Assembly (NCBI GenBank): GCA_031283025.1
Contig: JAITCP010000041.1
Coordinates: 1-19,306 of the forward strand
Source: Spirochaetaceae bacterium
GTDB taxonomy: Bacteria; Spirochaetota; Spirochaetia; Treponematales; Breznakiellaceae
DNA: 19,306 nt
Direction of reading: 5' to 3'
Part shown: piece by piece, positions 6,264 through 13,308 of the stretch
Layout of the letters: every line of letters begins with the position of its first letter
How positions within the stretch are numbered: position 1 is the stretch's first letter
Made by a program: the position numbers and the translations under genes
The notes under the pieces: generated by a model
What the model was told of the DNA's origin: nothing
The model's input: the letters and a program-made list of their open reading frames with translations, nothing else
Database searches by the model: none

Positions 6264-8804
6264 TTACTTGGAAGTCAGGTTATCCACTCCGTCGTCCCAT
6301 TCCTCATCGGATGGGGGCGTTTTTAGGTACTCCTCACAGCGTTTGATATAGAGCAGGGCGGCCAGATCGTTTGAATTTTTCCGGTAAATTTCATTAAAGC
6401 CTTCAAGGGCTTTAGGGAAATTCCGGCCTTCATAGGCCTTAAATACCGCTTCCCAGTCTTTGATCATTTCCAGCAGTCCCGCAGATGCGCTTTCCCGCAG
6501 GTCCAAAAGCTCATAGAGGCGCACTGGAGTGCTGATCCCCACTACCCGCACCCGGCTAAGGGGCCGCAGGGCAAATTCATCATCCCCGATCTTATCCCTT
6601 GTGTATTCGCTTAAAAGCATACCGCCGGTGTCGTACTGCTTGTTCACTCCCTCAAGGCGGGCGGCAAGGTTTACCGCATTCCCCATGATTGTATAGTTCA
6701 TCTTGCTGGGAGTTCCCATGTTCCCTACGACCATTTCCCCGGAGTTAATGCCTATGCGGGTGTAAAGGGGCTGTTCGGCGCGTACCGCCTTTTTTTCTAT
6801 TAGAGCGTTCAACACCGGGTAAAAACGGCCTTGCTTGTCCATGATACGTCCGGTCATGGCGGCTTCCGCCTTTTTCATCTGCACCGCAGCGCGGCAGGCC
6901 AGAGCCGCGTGGCGCGCCGTAGGTATGGGGGCACCAAAGAAGGCGATAATCGCATCTCCCTCAAACTTGTCTATGGTGCCTTCATTTGCCAGCACAATAT
7001 CGCTCATCTCCGTCAGGTAGAGGTTGAGCAGATTAACCAGCTCTTTGGGGCCGTCTTTCCCGTAGGCCTTTTGCAGCCCCTCGGAAATGGAGGAAAAACG
7101 CTGTATATCGGTAAAAATCGCCGACATATCCAGACTCTTGCCCCCCAGCTCAAGGTTTGAAGGATCGGCGATAATTTGTTCAATAACAGCGGGGCTTAGG
7201 TACTGGCTAAAGGCGGATTTGATAAAACGCTTCTGGCTGCCTTCTGTTGCATAGTTGTACACATAGCAGGTAAGGAAAGAAACCAGAAGGCCGGCCAGGG
7301 GCAAAACCAGGGGGAACCACAGGCAAAAACTGCTATAGGCAATAAGCGCCCCAGCCACAATGATCGCAGCGATAATTGCAGCGCCGCCTATGGAAAAATG
7401 AAGCTTATCGCTAAACAGGGCCAGAACCGTAGTAAGCAGGATGACAATAAAAAGAACTGCCCAGTCTACCCATTTGGCGGATTCCCGGATTAAATCGCCG
7501 CTTAGAATGTTGTCCAGCATGGTGATATGCATTCCCATGCCGGGGTACGCCGATTCCAGCGGATTGGCGCAAATATCAAAAAGTCCGGGGGCATAAAAGC
7601 CAAAGAACACATACTTGCCTTCAAATTCATGGGGGAAGTAAATTGGTTCGCCGCCATCCCGCAGGGCATCCAGGCTGCGCAGTATGTCCGCCGCGCTGTA
7701 GGGCATATAACGGTTCAGGCTTCCCCTAAAGCGGAGTATGCTCCTTCCCTCACTGTCCACGGGAATAACGTAATCACCCCATTCGATCTGCCGCTTTTTT
7801 TCGTTGTATTGAATATTGTTGTCGCTGCCGGAAACCAACAGGGACGCGGCGGAAAGTCCCGGAACGGCTTTGCCGTCAAAGTTGATGAACAGCTTTACCC
7901 GCCGGTGGATTTCATCGTTATCTTTGGAACTGGTTACATGTCCCAGCGCTCCGCTTACCGCTTTCAGTTCCGGTATGGGGAACAAAGCGCCCAGACGATC
8001 GTCATTCAGGCTAAACTTGTTGATAATTGAATCAAAGCCGCTCAGGTTAAAGAGGGGTTTATGCAGGTCCTGGAGCCATGTATCGGTACTTCCTGAATCA
8101 GAATTGAAAAAAACAGCCTGCACCACCCGTTCGTATTCTTTTACCGCCTGGACAAAAGCATTGTCGTCTGAGCGTTCAGAAAGGCTCTGTAGTGCCGCTA
8201 TTGCCGCCATATACTCCGCAAAAATCTGGCGCTGTCCCCCGGGAAAGGGTGCCTGCCTGCGGAAGCCCCGCTCATTGGGCGGCGGAGCGTTGGACGGCAG
8301 AGCGTTGGGCGGTACAACGGGCGTACTGGCGGCTGCGGGCTGCAAAACAGAAACACTTTCCCTAATTTCGTCCATTATTCTAACAGCGTTATCAATTATT
8401 TTATCCTGATCGGCGCTGCGATATATGGAAGGTTCGGTAAAAAGCACGTCGAAAGCCATCGATTTGGCGGCTCCCTGGTTCATAAAATCTACAATGTCCC
8501 CATAAGCCTTACGAGGCCACGGCCAGCCCCAGCCCCGTTCCCGGTTAGCCCATTCTATGCTGTACTGATCCAGAAGGATAACGACAATGTCATCGGACGG
8601 TTTATTGGAATCCGCAAAAAGTTTTACCCGGTAATCGTAGGCTTTGTTTTCCAGCGGATCAAGGACATGGAAAAATTGCAATAATCCCACTACTGCAAAA
8701 ACCAAAGCAACGATCAACGCCGCCACCAAGATTTTTTTATTCGCAGTGGGGTTTAATACCCCGCCCTTTAGGGCGGTTGATTCTTTGTAACGCTTATAAT
8801 ACAT
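6264..8804 (-). CDS. CHASE2-domain class III adenylate/guanylate cyclase
   Basis: A membrane nucleotide cyclase, 846 aa from ATG 8804 (851 from GTG 8819; numbers below use the longer form). One membrane helix at 30-50, a large extracytoplasmic CHASE2 domain (about 52-445, with DIVVILLDQYS and MAFDVLFTEP), three membrane helices (about 450-520), then a class III cyclase domain (564-775). Metal ligands are D571 in FTDIQRF and D622 in KFEGDAIIAFFG; transition-state residues N717 and R721 are in GNAVNLAARLEG. The purine-reading lysine is present (K618) but the usual partner Asp is Asn (N714), so ATP specificity is not certain. A proline-rich insert (about 161-184) interrupts CHASE2, and the tail (about 775-835) looks TPR-like. 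The first 25 residues come from an inserted hairpin sequence, and neither start has a good ribosome site; see 8746-8902 and 8822-8923. Confidence 0.92.
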   Translation of the reverse strand: MYYKRYKESTALKGGVLNPTANKKILVAALIVALVFAVVGLLQFFHVLDPLENKAYDYRVKLFADSNKPSDDIVVILLDQYSIEWANRERGWGWPWPRKAYGDIVDFMNQGAAKSMAFDVLFTEPSIYRSADQDKIIDNAVRIMDEIRESVSVLQPAAASTPVVPPNALPSNAPPPNERGFRRQAPFPGGQRQIFAEYMAAIAALQSLSERSDDNAFVQAVKEYERVVQAVFFNSDSGSTDTWLQDLHKPLFNLSGFDSIINKFSLNDDRLGALFPIPELKAVSGALGHVTSSKDNDEIHRRVKLFINFDGKAVPGLSAASLLVSGSDNNIQYNEKKRQIEWGDYVIPVDSEGRSILRFRGSLNRYMPYSAADILRSLDALRDGGEPIYFPHEFEGKYVFFGFYAPGLFDICANPLESAYPGMGMHITMLDNILSGDLIRESAKWVDWAVLFIVILLTTVLALFSDKLHFSIGGAAIIAAIIVAGALIAYSSFCLWFPLVLPLAGLLVSFLTCYVYNYATEGSQKRFIKSAFSQYLSPAVIEQIIADPSNLELGGKSLDMSAIFTDIQRFSSISEGLQKAYGKDGPKELVNLLNLYLTEMSDIVLANEGTIDKFEGDAIIAFFGAPIPTARHAALACRAAVQMKKAEAAMTGRIMDKQGRFYPVLNALIEKKAVRAEQPLYTRIGINSGEMVVGNMGTPSKMNYTIMGNAVNLAARLEGVNKQYDTGGMLLSEYTRDKIGDDEFALRPLSRVRVVGISTPVRLYELLDLRESASAGLLEMIKDWEAVFKAYEGRNFPKALEGFNEIYRKNSNDLAALLYIKRCEEYLKTPPSDEEWDDGVDNLTSK

Positions 8805-8902
8805 GGTAGTAAACCCCACAGTTAAATAATTTCCTTACAGATCGAACTTCGTCGAGTTTGCAACGCAAACAGGATACCCCGCTCTTCAGGGCGGGGAAGT
8901 TC
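8746..8902. mobile_element. IS200/IS605-like end remnant with repeated GC hairpins
   Basis: Two very similar GC hairpins lie in the same orientation about 120 bp apart: CCGCCC-TTTA-GGGCGG (8761-8776) and CCCCGCTC-TTCA-GGGCGGGG (8877-8896). On the minus strand both continue as GCGGGGTAT. Hairpins of this form are typical of IS200/IS605-group ends and the tails of TnpB-linked RNAs. The first hairpin sits inside a 15-bp inverted repeat with one mismatch (GTGGGGTTTAATACC at 8746-8760 against 8805-8819). No transposase or TnpB reading frame is present. It overlaps the 5' end of the cyclase gene, supplying both candidate start codons. The IS200/IS605 assignment rests on resemblance alone. Confidence 0.5.
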
Positions 8903-8923
8903 ATTTGTGCTTTTTTCTGCCAT
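8822..8923 (-). pseudogene. 33-codon ORF with strong ribosome site, probable severed start of the cyclase gene
   Basis: On the minus strand an outstanding Shine-Dalgarno, AGGAGGAGGT (8940-8931), stands 7 nt before ATG 8923. The frame starts MAEKSTN, then runs straight through the GC hairpin (LPRPEERGIL, a peptide produced whenever such hairpins are translated) and stops at TAA 8824-8822, just before the GTG start of the cyclase frame. The simplest reading is that ATG 8923 was the original cyclase start, and that the hairpin sequence inserted after about seven codons, leaving the rest of the gene to start from a new codon in a different frame. A genuine small protein or leader peptide coupled to the cyclase is the alternative. 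Confidence 0.45.
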
Positions 8924-8957
8924 TAAAAGAACCTCCTCCTAACGGCTTGTAAATAAA

Positions 8958-9076
8958 GGGAACCTCTAAAAACCGGTTGTTTTCAGAGGTTCTTTTGCAG
9001 TTTCTCGCCCTTTGGGCTGCGAAACGTGCGTTTTTCGGCGGTAAATCTCTAAAAACTTCAGTTTTTAGAGATTCCC
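8958..9076. mobile_element. 119-bp MITE-like element with 16-bp terminal inverted repeats
   Basis: The ends are GGGAACCTCTAAAAAC (8958-8973) and GTTTTTAGAGATTCCC (9061-9076), inverted copies differing at one base. TAAA directly flanks both sides (8954-8957 and 9077-9080). Each end is itself a hairpin: 8960-8992, and 9044-9073 with a perfect 13-bp stem and TTCA loop. Smaller GC hairpins fill the middle (8997-9037). It has no ORF. It separates the M48 protease stop from the ribosome site of the severed cyclase start. There is no T-run directly after a stem on the minus strand, so it does not look like a normal terminator. Confidence 0.65.
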
Positions 9077-9092
9077 TAAATTCGCTTTAAGG

Positions 9093-10049
9093 CTACTTGG
9101 GTACAGCAGAATTGTACCGGCTGACCCGGAAGACACGTGTATCCGCCACGGTATACTTGCCCATGTTCCTGTTTACATTGGCGATCCGCTCATCCGGGCT
9201 TGGATGGGTTTTCCCAAAGCCCTGACTGCCCTGCTGTTTTTGTTTTAACGATTGGAGCATTTCCACAATACCGGAAGGCTGGTATCCCGCACCGGCGAGC
9301 AGGGAAAGAGCGGTTGCATCGGCCTCCAGTTCCTGGGCCTTGGAAAAGCCGTTTACCACAAGGGTTGTGATCACTTCGTTTACAGAATCGCTCATAACAC
9401 TGGCCAGTTCCTTGGCATTGCCGCCTACACCTTCGCCTATTCCGGCCAGAGCCCCTGAAACCGCCGCGTTGACATAGCGGGCATTACGGATGGAAGTAAG
9501 GGCATGGCGCAGTTGGATATGGGCAATTTCATGGGCGATTACAGAAGCCAGCGCATCTTCATTGGAAGCGCAGGCGATAAGCCCGCGGGTAACAAAGATA
9601 TGCCCGCCGGGGGTGGCAAACGCGTTAATCTCCATAGTATCCAGAATTGCTACGTGATACCCCTTGTATATGTCCGGATTGGGGGAATTGATCACAAGGG
9701 TGTTGCAGATTTTGTCCAGATAGGTTTGAAGGGCGGCATTTGAATATATATTGTACTTGGCCGCTATATTTGCCGCTACCGCGCGGCCCAGATAGTATTC
9801 GTTTTCCGGAGTAAGGGAATCCGCCGCTTTTTTGGATTCGTCAAACGTTGCCACACCTTTTGATACTCCCTGAGCGATGCGGGCGGCTGTATCACTGTCG
9901 GCGCCCAACGCTCCGGCCAAAATGCCCGCACCGGTACCGGCAAGATTCCCCTTGAGGGATGAATCCATAGATTCGCAGCTTAGAAAAGATGAGCTAATAG
10001 AAAAAGCCAAAATCAATAAAAATGCACCGGATAATATGCGTTTCTTCAT
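9093..10049 (-). CDS. M48 family zinc metalloprotease, probable lipoprotein
   Basis: A 318-aa peptidase resembling the BepA/LoiP/YcaL group, which handles misfolded outer-membrane or periplasmic proteins. The N-terminus has a signal sequence ending SSFLSC, with Cys25 as likely lipid attachment; the box is looser than in E. coli but acceptable for spirochaetes. The zinc site is HEIAH (173-177), with the third ligand expected at Glu242 in QELEADATAL. INAFATPGGHIFVTRGLI just before it and the late KTHPSPDERI motif are characteristic of M48 peptidases. A glycine/alanine-rich stretch lies between signal and protease domain. The ATG follows directly on the stop codon of the SH3b gene with no gap, with GGGGG as ribosome site in that gene's end, so the two are coupled and may work together at the envelope. 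Confidence 0.92.
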   Translation of the reverse strand: MKKRILSGAFLLILAFSISSSFLSCESMDSSLKGNLAGTGAGILAGALGADSDTAARIAQGVSKGVATFDESKKAADSLTPENEYYLGRAVAANIAAKYNIYSNAALQTYLDKICNTLVINSPNPDIYKGYHVAILDTMEINAFATPGGHIFVTRGLIACASNEDALASVIAHEIAHIQLRHALTSIRNARYVNAAVSGALAGIGEGVGGNAKELASVMSDSVNEVITTLVVNGFSKAQELEADATALSLLAGAGYQPSGIVEMLQSLKQKQQGSQGFGKTHPSPDERIANVNRNMGKYTVADTRVFRVSRYNSAVPK

Positions 10050-10514
10050 TTATTCCCCCTTAGCCAAACGGCCCTCTTCTATAAAGGCAAGCAAGTCATT
10101 ATCTGAGACATTTACCTTTTCCATAGCATCCACCGCATCATAATTCACCTTTTCCCCGGTTTTCTTGTACTCAGACTCAACTTCCGGGGAAAATCCTTTT
10201 CCCGCCAGGGCTATTTCTCTGGCAGAAGCATTGGCTGTATTTCCCTGAGTGGAAATACGCTTAGTGGTTAAGCTGGCACCGGCAATCCATCCGGTAATGT
10301 TACGGCTGGTTCGCACCTGGGTCCACTTTCCGTTTATCGCCAACACTCGGACATCATCCCCATACCTTACCGTTCCCGTAGTGGAAGCAAAAAACCCGGT
10401 AGATGCCTTAAGATTGGCGGAATTGACGTTTACATAAAGTGTGTCCCCAACCTTCTGTGCAAAGAGCCCTGTAACACATAAACAGAACAGGGCAATATAA
10501 ATAATTCGTTTCAT
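10050..10514 (-). CDS. Secreted SH3b (bacterial SH3) domain protein
   Basis: A 154-aa exported protein. A signal peptide (MKRIIYIALFCLCVTGLFAQ) ends at a probable signal peptidase I site after FAQ. One SH3b domain follows at about 24-85: LYVNVNSANLKAS, GTVRYGDDVRVL, KWTQVRT, ITGWIAGASL, the usual pattern for domains that bind peptidoglycan or protein partners. The remaining 70 residues are charged and polar with no recognisable fold. ATG 10514 has GAGG about 6 nt upstream. The TAA stop directly abuts the M48 protease ATG, so it may deliver or regulate that protease, though this is inferred only from gene order. The AT-rich upstream region (10515-10560) probably holds its promoter, but no clear -35/-10 pair could be fixed. 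Confidence 0.87.
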   Translation of the reverse strand: MKRIIYIALFCLCVTGLFAQKVGDTLYVNVNSANLKASTGFFASTTGTVRYGDDVRVLAINGKWTQVRTSRNITGWIAGASLTTKRISTQGNTANASAREIALAGKGFSPEVESEYKKTGEKVNYDAVDAMEKVNVSDNDLLAFIEEGRLAKGE

Positions 10515-10611
10515 AAGTACCTCTTTTATATAAAAAACTTATACTATATATGGTAACACAAGATGCAAAAAAACAAAAGTACGGCGCATTAAGGGCTATC
10601 TGAGCAGGGAG

Positions 10612-10642
10612 TTATCCACAAGTTGTCCACGGATTATTCACA
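10612..10642. promoter_or_regulatory. Three DnaA-box-like sites at 11-bp spacing
   Basis: TTATCCACA (10612-10620) is the consensus DnaA box. It is followed in the same orientation by TTGTCCACG (10623-10631, 7 of 9) and TTATTCACA (10634-10642, 8 of 9). Starts are exactly 11 bp apart, about one helical turn, so three proteins would sit on the same face. The sites lie in the divergent gap between the SH3b gene and the transporter; no dnaA, dnaN or replication gene is in the window. Confidence 0.5.
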
Positions 10643-10680
10643 GGCGGAATATCGATGACTGGCTGGTACTTCTACTAATT

Positions 10681-10716
10681 GGGAATCTCTAAAAACTGAA
10701 GTTTTTAGAGATTCCC
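10681..10716. repeat. Solo 16-bp palindrome of the MITE family, flanked by TAATT
   Basis: Perfect 16-bp arms GGGAATCTCTAAAAAC around a TGAA loop. The arm equals the terminal repeat of the element at 8958-9076, and the core AAAAACTGAAGTTTT also occurs in the third hairpin of the elements at 3676 and 15861. TAATT directly flanks both sides (10676-10680 and 10717-10721). It lies between divergent genes, so it is not a gene-end terminator. Confidence 0.7.
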
Positions 10717-10758
10717 TAATTGTTTGTTATTACCCATTATGTTGTTATTATAGTAGAC

Positions 10759-10770
10759 TGTTATATAACA
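10759..10770. promoter_or_regulatory. 12-bp palindrome upstream of the transporter leader
   Basis: TGTTATATAACA is a perfect palindrome lying 3 bp before the GGAGG ribosome site of the 28-codon ORF and just after TATAGT (10749-10754), a possible -10 box. It may be an operator, but AT-rich palindromes of this size also arise by chance. Confidence 0.3.
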
Positions 10771-10783
10771 AGCGGAGGTTTTT

Positions 10784-10870
10784 ATGGAAAAATTGCTTTT
10801 TTGCGGGCAATTGCCCTTTTGGCAGTTGGTGCGGTATCATCCCAAAATAGGGTTAATTTTTATATCATAA
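10784..10870 (+). CDS. 28-codon ORF ahead of the transporter (leader or frameshifted remnant)
   Basis: GGAGG (10774-10778) stands 5 nt before ATG 10784. The ORF ends with TAA at 10868-10870, 3 nt before the transporter ATG, which has no ribosome site of its own. This arrangement suggests translational coupling. The peptide (starts MEKLLFCGQLPF) matches nothing I recognise. In the next frame the same DNA reads KIAFLRAIALLAVGAVSS, a convincing signal peptide that one extra A in the A-run after ATG would bring into frame. So it may instead be the frameshifted remnant of an exported protein gene whose ribosome site the transporter now uses. Confidence 0.4.
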   Translation: MEKLLFCGQLPFWQLVRYHPKIGLIFIS

Positions 10871-10873
10871 ACT

Positions 10874-12148
10874 ATGAAGTGGATTGTACTTGGAACTGCG
10901 GTTCTTATGTATGCGCTGGTGATACTTTTTCCCGCACGTAAATCCTGGGCGGCAATGGGCGCTGCGCTGTGTATGGTGATTATCGGCGCTGTTGGCCCAT
11001 TGCAGGCCATAACAAAACTTATAGACTGGAACATACTTCTTATTTTTGTCGGCAGCCTGATTATTGCCGAGCTGTTTATTTATTCCCGTGTTCCCGCAGT
11101 AATTGCGGATACCATTATGGTTCATTCGCCCAATGCCGGAATTGCCATTGTTGCGATACTTGTAATGACCGGCATAATATCCGCCTTTGTAGAAAATGTC
11201 GCCACAGTGCTGGTAATGGCCCCGATTGCCCTTGCCTTTTGCAAAAAAATTAAACTTAATCCTCGAATGTTCATGGCGGGTCTGGCGGTAATGGCTAACC
11301 TTCAGGGAACCGCTACGCTGGTGGGCGATCCGCCTTCCATGATATTTGCCAATTATGCCCATTATGGCTTTAACGATTTTTTTGTTTATCAGGGCAAGCT
11401 GTCGATTTTTTTCGCCGTACAAATAGGGATGATTGCCGGGGCGATTTTCTTTTATTTTTCTTTTGCACGGGCAGGTAAAGGAAAAGTAGATGTAGAGCGG
11501 GAGAAAGCGCAGACAATGGTTCCCACCGTTTTGCTGCTCCTTATGATTTTTGGACTGGCGGCGGCATCGTTTATCTTTGGCGGCCTTACCATAGCATCCG
11601 GCCTGTGGGTAATGGCGCTGGGTGTTTTTGGATTTTTTTGGTATTGGCTTATCCGCCGTGAAGGCTGGGCAAAGACTTTTGATATGGCGAAAAAACTCGA
11701 TTGGGATACGTCGCTCTTTCTTGTTGGAATTTTTGTAGTGGTGGGAGCGGTTTCACACGCTGGTCTGCTGGATGATTTGGCAGCCTTACTCTCCATGATT
11801 GTCGGAAACAATGTATTCCTTGGCTTTTTCCTGATTCTTATTGTTTCCGTTATAATCTCCGGCTTTGTTGATAACGTGCCCTACATTATTGTAATGCTTC
11901 CCGTTGCGGCATCTCTGGCGGCACAACTTTCCCTTAAGCCGGAACTCTATATGTTCGCCCTTCTTATCGGCTCCTGTTTGGGCGGGAACCTTACGCCTTT
12001 TGGAGCTTCCGCTAATGTGGTTGCTATCGGCATACTCCGCCAGCAGGGTGAGCAAATGGGTTTTGGCCGATGGCTTAAAATCGGAGTGCCTTTTACCCTG
12101 ATTACCACCTGCGCCGCTGCGGCATTTGTTTGGCTGGTATGGGCCTAA
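10874..12148 (+). CDS. ArsB/NhaD/CitM-type ion transporter superfamily permease
   Basis: An integral inner-membrane carrier of 424 aa with about 11-12 hydrophobic helices in two related halves. Each half carries a polar re-entrant motif: SAFVENVATVLVMAPIAL with GTATLVGDPPSMI in the first (about 102-160), and SGFVDNVPYIIVMLPVA with GGNLTPFGASANVVAIGIL in the second. This paired ENV/DNVP and GDPPS/GASAN pattern is that of the ion transporter superfamily (CitMHS/ArsB/NhaD). Substrate cannot be decided: arsenite, Na+/H+ exchange, citrate and other anions all occur in the group; no arsenic genes are nearby. A stop codon lies directly upstream in frame, so ATG 10874 is the first possible ATG. It has no Shine-Dalgarno, and the small ORF ending 3 nt before probably supplies ribosomes. 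A terminator follows at 12162. Confidence 0.88.
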   Translation: MKWIVLGTAVLMYALVILFPARKSWAAMGAALCMVIIGAVGPLQAITKLIDWNILLIFVGSLIIAELFIYSRVPAVIADTIMVHSPNAGIAIVAILVMTGIISAFVENVATVLVMAPIALAFCKKIKLNPRMFMAGLAVMANLQGTATLVGDPPSMIFANYAHYGFNDFFVYQGKLSIFFAVQIGMIAGAIFFYFSFARAGKGKVDVEREKAQTMVPTVLLLLMIFGLAAASFIFGGLTIASGLWVMALGVFGFFWYWLIRREGWAKTFDMAKKLDWDTSLFLVGIFVVVGAVSHAGLLDDLAALLSMIVGNNVFLGFFLILIVSVIISGFVDNVPYIIVMLPVAASLAAQLSLKPELYMFALLIGSCLGGNLTPFGASANVVAIGILRQQGEQMGFGRWLKIGVPFTLITTCAAAAFVWLVWA

Positions 12149-12154
12149 GCGGCA

Positions 12155-12196
12155 AAAAAACGTTTTCCGAAACTTCCGGAAAACCGCTACTTTTTT
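12155..12196. terminator. Bidirectional rho-independent terminator
   Basis: A perfect 8-bp stem GTTTTCCG (12162-12169) / CGGAAAAC (12177-12184), extended by AGCGG/CCGCT outside. On the plus strand a T6 run follows at 12191-12196 for the transporter. On the minus strand the stem is followed at once by T7 (A7 at 12155-12161), serving the mannan operon that ends at 12187. Confidence 0.75.
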
Positions 12197-13305
12197 GGTC
12201 GTGAAAGGGGAGGCAGCTTGTCCAAAGTAATAACATAGGGATGCCGGTAAACATGGCGCTTATGGGCATTAGTGTTGTGCCATTCACCGGTCCAGTGGTT
12301 TCTCTTGTCCGTTATGCCGTCAGTAACGCTGCTGTCGCACCATGTCATAAAGAAAACCCACTGTGTGCCGTCTTCAATAAGGGCATCAGGATCGGGGATT
12401 GCGCCGTTTTCCGTTAGAGCGGTAATTTTACCGGGGGCCCAGATTTTTACATTTTCATACAAGGAATGCCAGCCGTTCTCATAATTCGGCTCATAACCGG
12501 GGACTTCCCGGTTGCCGTCGTAAGCGTCATAACCGGCAATGTCCACTGTATCGGGGTTGGGGTACCATGCGCCGTTTTGGCCGTTCCATACCCAAATCAG
12601 ATTATCAAGGCCCATCGTGTTGGTAAAATAATCGTACATATACTCCCAAAGGGCCTTATAGGAATCCGCATCCGCGCCCCACCAAAACCAGCCGGGCTGC
12701 CCTTGCCAATTGCTGGCCTCGTGCAGGGGCCGCCATAAAACCGGCACCCCCGCATCCCGAAGTTTTTTTAGTTCCCCGGCGACTATGTTAAGGTCTTCCT
12801 GAATAAGGGCAAATTTGGGATCGTTCCGGTCCAGTTTGCCGTTCTTAAAAGGAATGGTAAAACCGGGGGTATAGCTGTCGCGGGGGCCGCGGACTGTGCC
12901 GCTTGCGGGCATACGCCAGTGCCAGCAAAAAGTAACAATGCCGTTCTTTCCCTTTACCGGGCTGTTAGCCCACCATTTAACGGCATCCATTGTTTGTTTG
13001 GAACCACCGCCGCCCCCGGAAGGATTGCGTATATTGAGGAAGTCAAAACCCTTTATGGCAGGGTATCTGCCTGTATCACGATAGACCCTGTCTATGGGGT
13101 CGATGCTGTCGCTCCATGTCGTGTCCATTTGGCCGGAAAGTATATGCCTGCCTTGTTCTTCCCGCAGATAGCCTAACAGCCGCTCTTTGCTTTCCCGTGC
13201 GGAATTCTCCGATACGCCTCCGGAATTGCCGGAGCTGGCGCAGTCGGTAATTGATAAGAATAAAAGCAGGGCCAATGACGGCAGAAAACCGGCAATTTCT
13301 TTCAT
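12187..13305 (-). CDS. GH26 endo-beta-1,4-mannanase, lipoprotein
   Basis: A 372-aa glycoside hydrolase of family 26, cutting internal beta-1,4-mannosyl bonds with retention. The acid/base is Glu196 in LWRPLHEASNWQG and the nucleophile Glu299 in ITALTENGAIPD; the upstream VTFCWHW motif (about 125-130), carrying a substrate-binding His, is also conserved. The N-terminus is a signal sequence ending LSITDC with Cys22 as probable lipid anchor, then a short Ser/Gly linker; the enzyme is thus outside the inner membrane, likely at the cell surface. No binding module is attached. The start has AGGAG 5-6 nt upstream, overlapping the end of the esterase gene, whose stop is 3 nt before. It is last in the operon and its stop runs into the terminator. 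Activity on glucomannan or galactomannan in particular cannot be told. Confidence 0.93.
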   Translation of the reverse strand: MKEIAGFLPSLALLLFLSITDCASSGNSGGVSENSARESKERLLGYLREEQGRHILSGQMDTTWSDSIDPIDRVYRDTGRYPAIKGFDFLNIRNPSGGGGGSKQTMDAVKWWANSPVKGKNGIVTFCWHWRMPASGTVRGPRDSYTPGFTIPFKNGKLDRNDPKFALIQEDLNIVAGELKKLRDAGVPVLWRPLHEASNWQGQPGWFWWGADADSYKALWEYMYDYFTNTMGLDNLIWVWNGQNGAWYPNPDTVDIAGYDAYDGNREVPGYEPNYENGWHSLYENVKIWAPGKITALTENGAIPDPDALIEDGTQWVFFMTWCDSSVTDGITDKRNHWTGEWHNTNAHKRHVYRHPYVITLDKLPPLSRPKK

Positions 13306-13308
13306 GAT

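Noticed and set aside
8759..8776. GC hairpin as a terminator
   Set aside because: It lies inside the cyclase reading frame near its start, has no T-run, and its near copy at 8877 points to mobile-element origin.
10561..10720. Chromosomal origin of replication
   Set aside because: Only three DnaA-like boxes and a short A-rich tract; no dnaA, dnaN, gyrB or rpmH nearby. Kept as a DnaA-box cluster only.
10720..10941. 73-codon plus-strand frame as a gene
   Set aside because: It starts without a ribosome site, runs across the promoter region and ends inside the transporter in another frame; only its signal-peptide-like part is of interest as a possible relic.
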